64,000 bases of DNA from Devosia sp. A16 (GTDB lineage: Bacteria > Pseudomonadota > Alphaproteobacteria > Rhizobiales > Devosiaceae): assembly GCF_001402915.1 (NCBI RefSeq), contig NZ_CP012945.1, forward strand, positions 4,007,501 to 4,071,500, in the 5' to 3' direction. Positions 54,040 through 62,515 of the stretch are shown one piece after another. The position numbers were made by a program, and so were the translations under genes. Positions within the stretch are counted from its first letter, which is position 1; every line of letters starts with the position of its first letter. The notes below the pieces were generated by a model. It ran no database searches. It was given only the letters and a program-made list of their open reading frames with translations, and was not told where the DNA came from.

Positions 54040-54596
54040 CGCATGCACTCCTGCAGGGTCGCAATGCTGCGCCTTATCCACGACTTCGCGGTTCCCAGCG
54101 GCACCGCCAGCCGCTCGGCCACTTCGCCATTGCTCATGCCGACCACATAGGTCAGCAGCACGGCCCGTCGCTTCGGCTCATCCAGTTGCCCAAGGCAGTG
54201 TTTCAGCCCTTCGCTGTCCGCCAGCATCTGAAACGCCGAAACCGCGTCCTGCTCGCGTCCGCTCAGGGCCTCCAGTGTCGTGGCGTCGTGGAACTCCAGC
54301 CGCCCGCCGTCACGCAGCATATTCAAGGCCCGGTTGCGGACCATCGTGGTGAGCCAACCGCGCGCGCTGCCCCGTGCTGGGTCGAACTGTCTGGAGCGCT
54401 GCCACACGGCAACGAACGTCTCCTGTACAACTTCCTCGGCCAGATCGCTCCGCCTGACGATCCGCCGCGCAATCGCCAGCAGCCGCCCGGCCTCGCTCTC
54501 GAACAGCGCAGCCAGCGCCGCGCGATCCGCCTCGGCTATCCGCACCAGCAGAGTTTCCGGGCTGACCGCTGGGCGAATGTCGCTCACCTTGTCCAT
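54036..54596 (-). CDS. ECF sigma factor
   Basis: This 186-aa sigma-70 family protein has region 2 (RLLAIARRIVRRSDLAEEVVQETFVAVWQ, then FDPARGSARGWLTTMVRNRALNMLR) and region 4 (LDEPKRRAVLLTYVVGMSNGEVAERLAVPLGTAKSWIRRSIATLQECM). The partner anti-sigma is of RskA type. Start at ATG 54596. The promoter motif at 54602-54631 puts the expected transcription start almost at this ATG, suggesting a leaderless mRNA or a start codon further in. It is divergent from the DUF4394 gene, which carries the same promoter motif. Confidence 0.92.
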   Translation of the reverse strand: MDKVSDIRPAVSPETLLVRIAEADRAALAALFESEAGRLLAIARRIVRRSDLAEEVVQETFVAVWQRSRQFDPARGSARGWLTTMVRNRALNMLRDGGRLEFHDATTLEALSGREQDAVSAFQMLADSEGLKHCLGQLDEPKRRAVLLTYVVGMSNGEVAERLAVPLGTAKSWIRRSIATLQECMR

Positions 54597-54601
54597 TCCC
54601 C

Positions 54602-54631
54602 GATTACACGCGATCCACTCACCCGGATGCA
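54602..54631 (-). promoter_or_regulatory. Candidate ECF-sigma promoter of the sigma/anti-sigma operon
   Basis: On the minus strand TGCATCC (54631-54625) is followed after 14 nt by CGTGTAATC (54610-54602). The same two elements occur in the divergent promoter on the plus strand (54656-54686). The match suggests auto-regulation. The -10 box ends only 5 bp before the ATG at 54596. Confidence 0.65.
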
Positions 54632-54655
54632 ACGCACGAAAGTTTTTCCGCACGC

Positions 54656-54686
54656 TGCATCCACTGGCCATTCGTCGCGGGTAACC
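54656..54686 (+). promoter_or_regulatory. Candidate ECF-sigma promoter of the DUF4394 gene
   Basis: TGCATCC (54656-54662) and CGGGTAACC (54678-54686) are 15 nt apart. The start codon is at 54754, leaving a leader of about 60 nt with an AGGAGA ribosome-binding site. The elements match those at 54602-54631 on the other strand. Confidence 0.65.
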
Positions 54687-54753
54687 CCTGTGAGAGCCCC
54701 GGGAAACTTCCCGCCGCTGCTCCTCAAAGAGACGAAAAGCCAAGGAGACATCC

Positions 54754-55533
54754 ATGACTGCCCGCACCTCTCTCGCCGCCATCGCCGCCATCGGCCTCGC
54801 CGCGCTGCCCGCCGCCGCTCTCGCCGCCCCGGCCGTTGCCCTTGTCGGCGACAAGACCCTCGTCAGCTTCGACACCGAAACCGGCGCTGCCGGCGCCTCG
54901 GTGGACGTTACCGGTGTCGACAGCCTGCTCGGCATCGATGTTCGCCCCGCCGACAAGATGCTCTACGGCGTCGCCGCCGATGGCTCCGTCGTCACCATCG
55001 ATCTTGCGAGTGGTGCCGCCACGGCGAAAAGCACGCTGTCGGAAAAGCTACCGGCCGGGGTTTCCGCGAGCGTCGATTTCAACCCCGTCGCCGATCGCCT
55101 TCGCATTGTCGGCTCGGATGGGACCAACCTGCGCGCCAACGTCGACGATGGCATGACCACCGTCGACGGCAAGCTCAACTTCGATGTCGCCGACGCCAAC
55201 GCCGCAGCGACCGCCAGCGTCGTGGCGGTCGCCTACACCAACTCGGTGGGCAATCCCGAAAAGACCGCTATGTACGATATCGACACCAATCTGGGGCTGC
55301 TGCAGCAGACCACTCCGAATGATGGCGTCCTTGCCACGCGCGGCGCCCTTGGGGTCACCGGCACGGTCTATGCGTTCGACATAGCCGCGACTGCCGATCT
55401 TACGAACACCGCCTATCTCGCGACCAGCGGAGCGCTGCACACTGTCAACCTCGAAACCGGCGCCGCCACCAAGACTGTGGACCTCGCCATCGAAGGAGAT
55501 GTGCGCGACATCGCCATCCTGCCCGCGATGTAA
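54754..55533 (+). CDS. DUF4394 secreted protein, probable target of the ECF sigma
   Basis: This 259-aa protein has a Sec signal peptide (about 1-25, ending LAAPA) and a beta-propeller-like mature part with repeats such as TLVSFDTETG, LLGIDVRPADKMLYGVAADGSVVTIDLASG and GDVRDIAIL, typical of DUF4394. Function is unknown; such proteins are often encoded beside ECF sigma/anti-sigma pairs. A matching promoter lies upstream. A convergent hairpin (55539-55568) follows the stop. Confidence 0.85.
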   Translation: MTARTSLAAIAAIGLAALPAAALAAPAVALVGDKTLVSFDTETGAAGASVDVTGVDSLLGIDVRPADKMLYGVAADGSVVTIDLASGAATAKSTLSEKLPAGVSASVDFNPVADRLRIVGSDGTNLRANVDDGMTTVDGKLNFDVADANAAATASVVAVAYTNSVGNPEKTAMYDIDTNLGLLQQTTPNDGVLATRGALGVTGTVYAFDIAATADLTNTAYLATSGALHTVNLETGAATKTVDLAIEGDVRDIAILPAM

Positions 55534-55538
55534 ACGAC

Positions 55539-55568
55539 GTATGGGCCGGCCTCGCGCCGGCCCCATAC
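55539..55568. terminator. Hairpin between converging DUF4394 and oxidoreductase genes
   Basis: GTATGGGCCGGC (55539-55550) pairs with the complementary 55556-55568 around the loop CTCGC, with one bulged C. It lies 5 bp past the DUF4394 stop and within 10 bp of the converging stop at 55578. It can end both transcripts, though it lacks a T-tract. Confidence 0.6.
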
Positions 55569-55577
55569 CCGGAGGCG

Positions 55578-56627
55578 TCAGAGCTTCACCGGCAGGCCGC
55601 TGCGGATGCTCTCGTCGGCGGCGATGCAGATCCTCAGCGACTGCACGGCATCGTTCATATGCCGGCTGAGGTCGATATCCTCGACGATCGCCCGATAGAC
55701 GTAGTCCTGCTCGCGGGCGCACAGCGCGTCATGGTGCGGCTCCCCCTGCATCGAGATGCGCTCGTCGGCCTGGGCGAACCCACCGTCGGCGGTGAGCGCT
55801 GCCCGATGCACCAGGATCTGGTCGGTCCGGGTGTGGGTATCGAGATCGTCGGACCTGGCGCCCGGCTCCATGACGATCGACACTGAGCCGTTCGGCGTCA
55901 TCACGTCCTTTATGAAGAACGCGTTCTCCGAGACCATCGGCCCCCACGCCGCCTCGTACCAGCCGCGCGAACCGTCATCGAACAGCACCTGCAGCGCGCC
56001 GTAATTATACATGTCGGGCGCGATCTCATCCGAAAGCCGCACCCCCATGCCGCGGACCTCCACCGGTCTCGCGTCGGTGATCTGGCACATCACATCGACA
56101 TAGTGCACGCCACAGTCGACGATCGGCGACGTCGTCTGCATCAGCGTCTTGTGGGTCTGCCAGTTCGCGCCGCTCGACTGCTGGTTGAGGTTGAGCCGGA
56201 ACGCGTAGGGGCCGCCGAGCCTGCGTGCTTCATCGATGAAGCGGATCCAGCTCGGGTGGTGCCTCAGGATATAGCCGACGACGAGTTTCCGGCCATTGGC
56301 TTTGGCCGCCGCGACGACCCGCTCGGCATCGGCCACCGTCATCGCCAGCGGCTTTTCGACGAAAACGTGCGCGCCCTGTTCCAGCGCCATCACCGCGTAG
56401 TCGGCGTGTGTATCGGTATAGGTGTTGATCGAGACGAGATCTGGTCTTAGCTCGCGCAATGCTCCCGCGTAGTCCGGCCGCACCGTGTAGCCGGCCAGCT
56501 CTGCCTCGAGCTTCGGCATCCGCCGGTTGACCAGCCCGACGATCTCGAACCCGGGGTGCCGGTGGTAGGCCAGCGCATGGCTCCGCCCCATATTGCCGAG
56601 CCCCGCCACAAGTACGCGAACACTCAC
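55578..56627 (-). CDS. Gfo/Idh/MocA-family oxidoreductase in the amino-sugar cluster
   Basis: This protein of about 349 aa has RVLVAGLGNMGRSHALAYHRHPG at the start and the EKP motif in GAHVFVEKPLAM. The GTG at 56627 is preferred, since the family begins VRVLVAGLG and the 14 upstream codons are not family-like; an ATG at 56669 is in frame. Members use NAD(P) on sugars or amino sugars. It is divergent from the GntR gene across about 240 bp with a 24-bp palindrome. It may oxidise an amino-sugar derivative feeding the NagA/NagB route; the substrate is unknown. Confidence 0.87.
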   Translation of the reverse strand: MSVRVLVAGLGNMGRSHALAYHRHPGFEIVGLVNRRMPKLEAELAGYTVRPDYAGALRELRPDLVSINTYTDTHADYAVMALEQGAHVFVEKPLAMTVADAERVVAAAKANGRKLVVGYILRHHPSWIRFIDEARRLGGPYAFRLNLNQQSSGANWQTHKTLMQTTSPIVDCGVHYVDVMCQITDARPVEVRGMGVRLSDEIAPDMYNYGALQVLFDDGSRGWYEAAWGPMVSENAFFIKDVMTPNGSVSIVMEPGARSDDLDTHTRTDQILVHRAALTADGGFAQADERISMQGEPHHDALCAREQDYVYRAIVEDIDLSRHMNDAVQSLRICIAADESIRSGLPVKL

Positions 56628-56716
56628 CTTGAGACGCCCCCGGATTTTGCCGCTTGTATCTGCAAGCATAATGCCAAAAAAATACCACTTGTCGAGCAGC
56701 CCACCCGCGAAAATGC

Positions 56717-56740
56717 CGTTGTGGGAGCGATCTCACAACG
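56717..56740. promoter_or_regulatory. Palindromic operator candidate between oxidoreductase and GntR genes
   Basis: CGTTGTG (56717-56723) and CACAACG (56734-56740) are perfect 7-bp arms around a 10-nt centre that itself holds GA and TC in mirrored positions. It lies in the divergent gap and is a natural binding site for the GntR-family protein encoded to its right, which would control both directions. Confidence 0.55.
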
Positions 56741-56867
56741 AGGGCTGCTGCATCGGCCAGAAATCTCTTGGTCAATGGTCTTTTATTGGTATTATGGTTG
56801 CAGCGTGAGATGCCGCCTCCGCGCCGGCCGTAGGGTCGGGCAGGGCGAGCCCATCCGGAACCGGTGA

Positions 56868-57641
56868 TTGACCAGCAACAACAACGCCCTGTTTACTGCC
56901 GAAGCCGTCATCCTGCCGCAGGGTGGCCCGCTCTATCTGCAGCTCAAGCGCTGGATCGAGGAGGCGGTGGCGCGGGGCGCCATCAGGCCGGGCGATGCGT
57001 TGCCGTCCGAACGCGACCTCGCGGCGCGCGTAGAGGTTTCCCGGGTGACGGTGCGCAAGGCGGTGCAGCACCTGGTGCGCGATGGTGTGCTGATCCAGCG
57101 GCACGGCTCCGGCACCTTCGTCGCGCCGCAGCAGAATCGCGTCGAGCAGTCGCTCAGCCAGCTGACATCGTTCACCGAAGACATGGCGCGCCGCGGCATG
57201 GCCGTGCACGCGATCTGGCTGGACCGAGGACTTTACGATCCCTCACCGGAGGAAACCGTAACCCTTGGTCTGTCGCCCGGCGAGCGCGTTGCGCGCGTCG
57301 CCCGGTTGCGCCTCTCCGGCGACATGCCGCTTGCCATCGAGCGCGCTTCGCTGTCGGCAGCCACGCTTCCCGATCCGGGCGCTGTCGGCGCCTCGCTCTA
57401 TGCTCATCTCGAGAAATCCGGCAACCGGCCGGTCCGTGCCATTCAGCGCATCCGCGCCGCCAATCTCGATGAGGACGACGCGCGCCTGCTCGAGATTCCC
57501 CAGGGTGCAGCCGCGCTGCATATCGAACGAGTCGCCTACCTTCCATCCGGGAAAGTTGTAGAACTGACCCGCTCGGTCTACCGCGGCGACACCTATGATT
57601 TTGTCGCTGAACTGAGAGTTGGCGACGCCTCCCACAAATGA
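56868..57641 (+). CDS. GntR-family regulator (HutC/NagR subfamily)
   Basis: This 257-aa protein has an N-terminal winged helix-turn-helix (AIRPGDALPSERDLAARVEVSRVTVRKAVQHLVRDGVLIQRHGSGTFVAP) and a C-terminal UTRA domain that senses small ligands. It resembles NagR/YvoA, which sense glucosamine-6-phosphate or GlcNAc-6-phosphate. The start is TTG 56868. Its stop is 9 bp before the NagB-II gene, and both lead into NagA, so it likely represses this cluster. Confidence 0.9.
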   Translation: MTSNNNALFTAEAVILPQGGPLYLQLKRWIEEAVARGAIRPGDALPSERDLAARVEVSRVTVRKAVQHLVRDGVLIQRHGSGTFVAPQQNRVEQSLSQLTSFTEDMARRGMAVHAIWLDRGLYDPSPEETVTLGLSPGERVARVARLRLSGDMPLAIERASLSAATLPDPGAVGASLYAHLEKSGNRPVRAIQRIRAANLDEDDARLLEIPQGAAALHIERVAYLPSGKVVELTRSVYRGDTYDFVAELRVGDASHK

Positions 57642-57650
57642 CCGCAAACC

Positions 57651-58700
57651 ATGAGTGATGCCGTGACAACAGCCGCCAACGCCAGCTACATGCGCCAGGA
57701 AGTGGAAGAGACCCCGTCGGCGATCGCCCGCCTGCTTTCGGAGGGCAGGGCAGACTTCGCGGCGGCCGGCAAGGCGCTGCGCGCCGCGGACCCCACCGCT
57801 ATCGTCACCATTGCACGCGGGTCGTCCGACCACGCTTCCTCGTTCCTCAAATACGCCATCGAACTGCTGGCCGGCGTGCCGGTCGCCTCGGTGGGGCCGT
57901 CCGTCTACTCGATCTATGGCCGCGAGCTGAAGCTCAGCGGCACCGCCGCGATCGCCATTTCGCAGTCAGGCAAGAGCCCCGACATCGTCGGCATGACCAC
58001 CTCGGCGAAAAAGAACGGGGCGCTCACCTTCGCGCTGACCAACACGCCGGATTCGCCGCTCGCCCGGGCGTCGGACCAGACCATCGCGCTGCGTTCCGGC
58101 GAGGAGAAGTCGGTTGCCGCTACCAAGACCTTCGTCGCCTCGGTGGTCGCCGGCCTCGGCCTCGTCGGAAACTGGTTGGAGGACAAGGCGTTGCTGGCAG
58201 CCTTGGACTCACTTCCTGAAGTCCTCGAGGAGGCAGTGCACTGCGATTGGTCACCGCTGCTGGGGGCGCTCGACAAGCACCAGTCGCTCTACGTCCTCGG
58301 TCGTGGCCCGGCTCTCGCCATCGCCAACGAGGCGGCGCTGAAGTTCAAGGAGACGTGCGGCATCCATGCCGAGGCCTATAGCGCAGCCGAGGTGATCCAC
58401 GGCCCGGCCCGCATCGTCGAACACCATTTCCCGGTCCTTGCGCTGGCCGCCCGCGATGCCGCCGAGGCCTCGGTCGCCGAAGTCGCCGAGCGGCTGGCCG
58501 GGCAGGGCGCCCGCGTCTTCATCACCTCGGTCAATGCCACCAGCGCCGAGCGCTTGCCGTTTGCCGCATCCGGCCACGCCATCACCGACGCACTGGCGCT
58601 GATCGTCAGCTTCTATGGCTTCGTCGAAGCGCTCAGCCGCCGCCGTGGTTTCGATCCCGATCGGCCCCCGTATCTCAAGAAGGTCACGGAGACCATCTGA
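57651..58700 (+). CDS. nagB-II: SIS-domain glucosamine-6-phosphate deaminase (NagB-II type)
   Basis: This 349-aa protein has two SIS domains like the isomerase half of GlmS: IVTIARGSSDHASSFLKYAIE, IAISQSGKSPDIVGM, GRGPALAIANEAALKFKETCGIHAEAYSAAEVIHGP. The last segment bears the base and sugar-phosphate contacts of the family. NagB-II, first shown in Shewanella, deaminates glucosamine-6-phosphate to fructose-6-phosphate and is unrelated to classic NagB. No glutamine-amidotransferase domain is present, so it is not GlmS. The next gene is NagA, which supports this role. Confidence 0.9.
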   Translation: MSDAVTTAANASYMRQEVEETPSAIARLLSEGRADFAAAGKALRAADPTAIVTIARGSSDHASSFLKYAIELLAGVPVASVGPSVYSIYGRELKLSGTAAIAISQSGKSPDIVGMTTSAKKNGALTFALTNTPDSPLARASDQTIALRSGEEKSVAATKTFVASVVAGLGLVGNWLEDKALLAALDSLPEVLEEAVHCDWSPLLGALDKHQSLYVLGRGPALAIANEAALKFKETCGIHAEAYSAAEVIHGPARIVEHHFPVLALAARDAAEASVAEVAERLAGQGARVFITSVNATSAERLPFAASGHAITDALALIVSFYGFVEALSRRRGFDPDRPPYLKKVTETI

Positions 58701-58722
58701 GACGACCTGCGGTTAAGAACAA

Positions 58723-58803
58723 GACGTCGCCCCAGCGTCCCCTCGCCCCCTTGGGGAGAGGCGGATGAGGGTTAAGGCCCTCACCGCGGGGTGAGGGGCA
58801 GCC
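58723..58803. repeat. Intergenic repeat, family 3, copy between nagB-II and nagA
   Basis: The sequence runs GACGTCGCCCCAGCGTCCCC, then CCTTGGGGAGAGGCGGATGAGG and a CCTCACCGCGGGGTGAGG hairpin. It is the inverse of the element at 41281-41340. It lies inside the nag operon, in the 118-bp gap between nagB-II and nagA. Confidence 0.65.
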
Positions 58804-58818
58804 AAGCACTCGGAGACT

Positions 58819-59985
58819 ATGATGCCCCAGAACAAACAAGCCTTCACCGGAGCCCGCATTTTCGATGGCGCCGAATGGTACGACCACATGGCGCTGGTCG
58901 TCGCTGACGGCAAGGTCGAGGGGCTGATCGCCGCCGACTCGCCCACCGATGCCATTCGCGTGCCGGCGGACGGCGCGATGATCGTTCCCGGCTTTCTCGA
59001 CCTGCAGGTCAACGGCGCCGGCGGCGCGCTGCTCAACGACACGCCGACGCTCGATGCCATCCGCACCATCTGCGCGACCCTTGCCCAGTTCGGCTGCACC
59101 GCGAGCCTGCCAACCCTGATCACCGACACGGTGCCCAAGAACGAGGCGGTGATTGCCGCCGGCGCTGCCGCTGCCGAGCAGCACGTTCCCGGCTTTCTCG
59201 GCCTTCACCTCGAGGGGCCGCATCTGTCCATCGCGCGCAAGGGCGCGCACGATCCGGCGCTGATCCGGCCGATGGACGAGTCCGACCTGCAGCGGCTCCT
59301 CGCCGCCAAGCGCGCGCTGCCGACCCTGCTCATCACCGTCGCCGCCGAAACCGTTGGCCCGGAACAGATTTCCCGCCTCGCCGCGGCAGGCATCATCGTC
59401 AGCATCGGGCACTCCGACGCGACTTACGACCAGGTCGCCGCCGCCGTCGAGGCCGGCGCCTCGATGGCTACCCACCTGTTCAACGCGCAAAGCCAGATCG
59501 GCAACCGTGAACCCGGCCTCGTCGGTGCAGTGCTCGATCTGCCGGGGCTCGATGCCGGCCTTATTGCCGACGGCATCCATGTCCACCCGGCCTCGATCGG
59601 CATTGCCCTGCGGGCCAAACGCGGCCCGGGCCAGATCTTCCTCGTTTCCGACGCCATGTCGATCACCGGCACCGACTGGACCGAATTCGAGCTCACCGGC
59701 CGCACTGTCTACCGCAAGGATGGCGCCCTGCGGCTCGCCGACGGCACGCTCGCCGGCGCCGACCTCGCGATGATCGACGCCATCCGCTATGTATACCAGA
59801 CCATCGGCGTGCCGCTCGACGAAGCGCTGCGCATGGCGAGCCTCTACCCCGCCCGCGCCATCCACGCCGAAGCCGACCGCGGCCACCTGACCCAGGGCGC
59901 ACGCGGCGACTTCGTCGTGCTGAGCGACGATCTGAAAGTGCGCTCGACCTGGATCGCCGGAGAGAAGGTGTACGGCGCGGCTTAG
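58819..59985 (+). CDS. nagA: N-acetylglucosamine-6-phosphate deacetylase
   Basis: This 388-aa amidohydrolase removes acetate from GlcNAc-6-phosphate, giving glucosamine-6-phosphate for NagB-II. Motifs: DLQVNGAGG (61-69), LHLEGPHL with metal ligand Glu132, SIGHSDA with His198, THLFNA with His219, GIHVHP and VSDAM with catalytic Asp278. The single-metal layout (Gln instead of the first His pair) matches E. coli NagA. No sugar importer or PTS is in the cluster. The stop overlaps the sulfotransferase stop from the other strand (59982-59985). Confidence 0.94.
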   Translation: MMPQNKQAFTGARIFDGAEWYDHMALVVADGKVEGLIAADSPTDAIRVPADGAMIVPGFLDLQVNGAGGALLNDTPTLDAIRTICATLAQFGCTASLPTLITDTVPKNEAVIAAGAAAAEQHVPGFLGLHLEGPHLSIARKGAHDPALIRPMDESDLQRLLAAKRALPTLLITVAAETVGPEQISRLAAAGIIVSIGHSDATYDQVAAAVEAGASMATHLFNAQSQIGNREPGLVGAVLDLPGLDAGLIADGIHVHPASIGIALRAKRGPGQIFLVSDAMSITGTDWTEFELTGRTVYRKDGALRLADGTLAGADLAMIDAIRYVYQTIGVPLDEALRMASLYPARAIHAEADRGHLTQGARGDFVVLSDDLKVRSTWIAGEKVYGAA

Positions 59986-61658
59986 AAGGTCTCGTAACCG
60001 AAGAACTTGGCCCATTTGGTGAGCGGCGCTGCCTCTGCCTGCGTGAACAGGAAGTCGTAGTTGCGCCAGTAGGTCTGGACGCCGAGCGACAATCCCTGCC
60101 GCACCTTCTGGTAGCTGGGCGTTCGGTTGGCTCGCTCCCCCGCTCGTTCGGCAAACTCGAGCACCGCCGGATCCCAGTCCAGTCCGAGAAATGCAAGGGT
60201 GCCGCGTGTTACGGTCTCGAAGTCGGTGACGAGGTCGTCATACCGCACATAGTGGACTAGGCGGTCATCCAGCGAGTGCACCTTGAACCATTCGGTCATA
60301 GTGAGGTCGTACAGGCGGATTGTGTCCCGAAGATTCAGAAAGTTCGCCATCGCCGGGTTTGGGCCGAAGCGTTGCTGAAAACAGCTGAGTGCGACATCGT
60401 ACGGGTGCCGAACGGAGAAGATGAAGCGTTGATCGGGGATCAGATGCTTCAGGAAGGGAGCGAACAAGGAGCGGATTGGCAGCTTATCAACGTAGACGTC
60501 GGCCCCTTGCTTTTGCCTAAGGCGATCCACCGAGGAGAAGTAACGCTCACGTCCCTCAAGGTAGAGTGCAACGCTCCCGGGCTCGAACTTGGTCTGCCCC
60601 TTGTTCCCCCTGTCAATGTAACTGGTCGCCGCGTGCATGGTTGGTGCCTCCTCGAACGTTTCGACGCGGGGGTGCGCGGCTAAGGCGTTTTCCAGCATCG
60701 TCGTTCCGGACCGAGGAAACCCAAGCATCATCACATAGTTCGGTCGATTAGGCGCAGTCAGGTGGGGGACGGCCTGAGAGTTTCGCACCAGGCAATCTGC
60801 GATGAAATTAGTTGAGCCAAAAGCGGCCGCATCGAGCGCGTTCATGGTAGAGTAGCTCTTGTGCGCTTCGCGAAACTGCCCCAGCTTGTGATACGCTTTC
60901 GCCCTCAACTGCTCGCCGGTCGACCCAATGGAGAAGGCTCTGTCCTGGGCACGTCCAGCATCCTCAAGCCGCTTTAGCAGGAAAAGGCATGTCTCGGTCT
61001 CTCCCTTGGCGAGATGGGTGGCAGCTCGGAACAATTCAGCATTCGATGCCAGTTCGACGACGCCTGCGACTTGCGACAGCAAATACTCAAGAAGATCATA
61101 TCGGCCGGCAGCTTCCAACAGCGTGGCTAGCGCAGAGAAGGACTTGACCTCCCCCGGCCGCACTGCAGTGGCTCTCGCCAAGATCGGAATCGCCCCTCTC
61201 CAGCCCTCAACAAACTCGGCCAAGGTTGCGGCACTGCGCAACATGCCAACCTCTCCCCAGGCGAGATACTTAGCGATCTCGACATCTCTCTGTTTGCTGA
61301 CATCGTTCCGGGACCGAGCCGCGATGCTGACCTTTTCCAAGTCCTCGACGGTGTCCGGGCCCAGGGCAGCCACCTCCTCGGCAAGGATGTGGTCGCCCAA
61401 GCGCGCGAAATAGTTAAAGGCCCGCCGTCGGACCGCCCCTTGTCTGCCAAGCTCACGAAGACGCGGCAGGTCTGTGTGTCGCAGGACGTCCCTTTCGATC
61501 AGCCCTAGGATTCCGCCGACCGCCAATACGGGATCATCGGACGCAGCCAAGGTTCTATAGTATTTCTCGGCATCCGAGCCGAAGTCACGAAGCCCTGCGA
61601 TCGGGGCAAGGAGTATCTCGTCTCGCACGGAGAGCGCGGCCATATTGCGTCTCGTCAA
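59982..61658 (-). CDS. Sulfotransferase-family protein with helical repeat N-terminus
   Basis: This 558-aa protein has about 290 residues of helical, TPR-like repeats and then a sulfotransferase domain with the PAPS-binding MLGFPRSGTTMLENALAAHP (about 310-330) and IFSVRHPYDVALSCFQQRFGPN. A late acidic YDDLV completes the fold. It would move sulfate from PAPS to a carbohydrate or protein. It has no signal peptide. The gene stops inside the last codons of nagA on the other strand. A second gene of the same type starts at 62516. The acceptor is unknown. Confidence 0.85.
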   Translation of the reverse strand: MTRRNMAALSVRDEILLAPIAGLRDFGSDAEKYYRTLAASDDPVLAVGGILGLIERDVLRHTDLPRLRELGRQGAVRRRAFNYFARLGDHILAEEVAALGPDTVEDLEKVSIAARSRNDVSKQRDVEIAKYLAWGEVGMLRSAATLAEFVEGWRGAIPILARATAVRPGEVKSFSALATLLEAAGRYDLLEYLLSQVAGVVELASNAELFRAATHLAKGETETCLFLLKRLEDAGRAQDRAFSIGSTGEQLRAKAYHKLGQFREAHKSYSTMNALDAAAFGSTNFIADCLVRNSQAVPHLTAPNRPNYVMMLGFPRSGTTMLENALAAHPRVETFEEAPTMHAATSYIDRGNKGQTKFEPGSVALYLEGRERYFSSVDRLRQKQGADVYVDKLPIRSLFAPFLKHLIPDQRFIFSVRHPYDVALSCFQQRFGPNPAMANFLNLRDTIRLYDLTMTEWFKVHSLDDRLVHYVRYDDLVTDFETVTRGTLAFLGLDWDPAVLEFAERAGERANRTPSYQKVRQGLSLGVQTYWRNYDFLFTQAEAAPLTKWAKFFGYETF

Positions 61659-61692
61659 TTGTTTGGACTGACAGTGAACCGCCGTCGCGCAG

Positions 61693-62436
61693 CTATCCCC
61701 GGCCGATGTACGGCATCGTCGTTGCCATCACCGTCATGAACTGCACGTTCGCTTCGAGCGGCAATCCGCTCATGTAGAGAATCGCATCCACCACGTGCTG
61801 CACGTCGAAAGTGGGCTCGGGTTCCATCGTGCCGTTGGCCTGCAGCGATCCGGTGGTCATCTTCGCCGTCATGTCGGTCGCGGTGTTGCCGATGTCGATC
61901 TGTCCGCAGGCGATGCTGAACGCGCGCCCGTCCAGCGAGATCGCCTTCGTGAGCCCGGTGATGGCATGCTTGGTCGCGGTGTAGGCCGCGGCGCCCGGCC
62001 GCGGCACGTAGGCCGAGATCGAGCCATTGTTGATGATCCGGCCGCCTTGCGGCGTCTGGTCCCGCATCGCCCGGAACGCCTCGCGCGCCACATAGAAGGC
62101 GCCGTTGAGGTTGACGTCGACCATGCCCTGCCAGGTCGCTATGTCGGTGTCCCCGAAACTCGCCTGCGGTGCAAACCGGCCGGCATTGTTGAACACCACA
62201 TCGACGCGGCCCAGCTTCGCCTTGAGGTCGGTGAAGTAGCGATGTACCGCTGCCGGATCGGTAACGTCGCAGACGCCGCTGTAGCTGGCGCCGCTGAGCC
62301 GCGCCGTCTCCGCCAGTTCCGCTTCCCGCCGCCCCAGAATCGCCACCCGATACCCGGCTTTCCCCAGCCCGATCGCTGTCGCCCGCCCGATTCCCGAGGT
62401 CGCGCCGGTCACCACCGCCACCTTGCCGTCTGTCAT
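61693..62436 (-). CDS. Classical short-chain dehydrogenase/reductase
   Basis: This 247-aa protein has TGATSGIG (10-17), VVFNNAGRF, an NGSIS catalytic serine region and YTATK (Tyr152, Lys156). The C-terminus resembles ketoreductase-type SDRs. It is divergent from the TPR-sulfotransferase gene at 62516 and 34 bp before the other sulfotransferase. The start is close to the glycine motif, as is usual. Substrate unknown. Confidence 0.93.
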   Translation of the reverse strand: MTDGKVAVVTGATSGIGRATAIGLGKAGYRVAILGRREAELAETARLSGASYSGVCDVTDPAAVHRYFTDLKAKLGRVDVVFNNAGRFAPQASFGDTDIATWQGMVDVNLNGAFYVAREAFRAMRDQTPQGGRIINNGSISAYVPRPGAAAYTATKHAITGLTKAISLDGRAFSIACGQIDIGNTATDMTAKMTTGSLQANGTMEPEPTFDVQHVVDAILYMSGLPLEANVQFMTVMATTMPYIGRG

Positions 62437-62515
62437 TTTGTGCTTTCCCGCCCTGGTTTGCCGTCATATGGACGAGGACTTGCGGCATAGGCAAGGCAGC
62501 CATTAGCAAGGACCC

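Noticed and set aside
56717-56740. CRP-type site reading of the TGTG...CACA palindrome
   Set aside because: The arms are ten bases apart in their TGTG/CACA core, but a CRP site needs eight, so a GntR operator is more likely.
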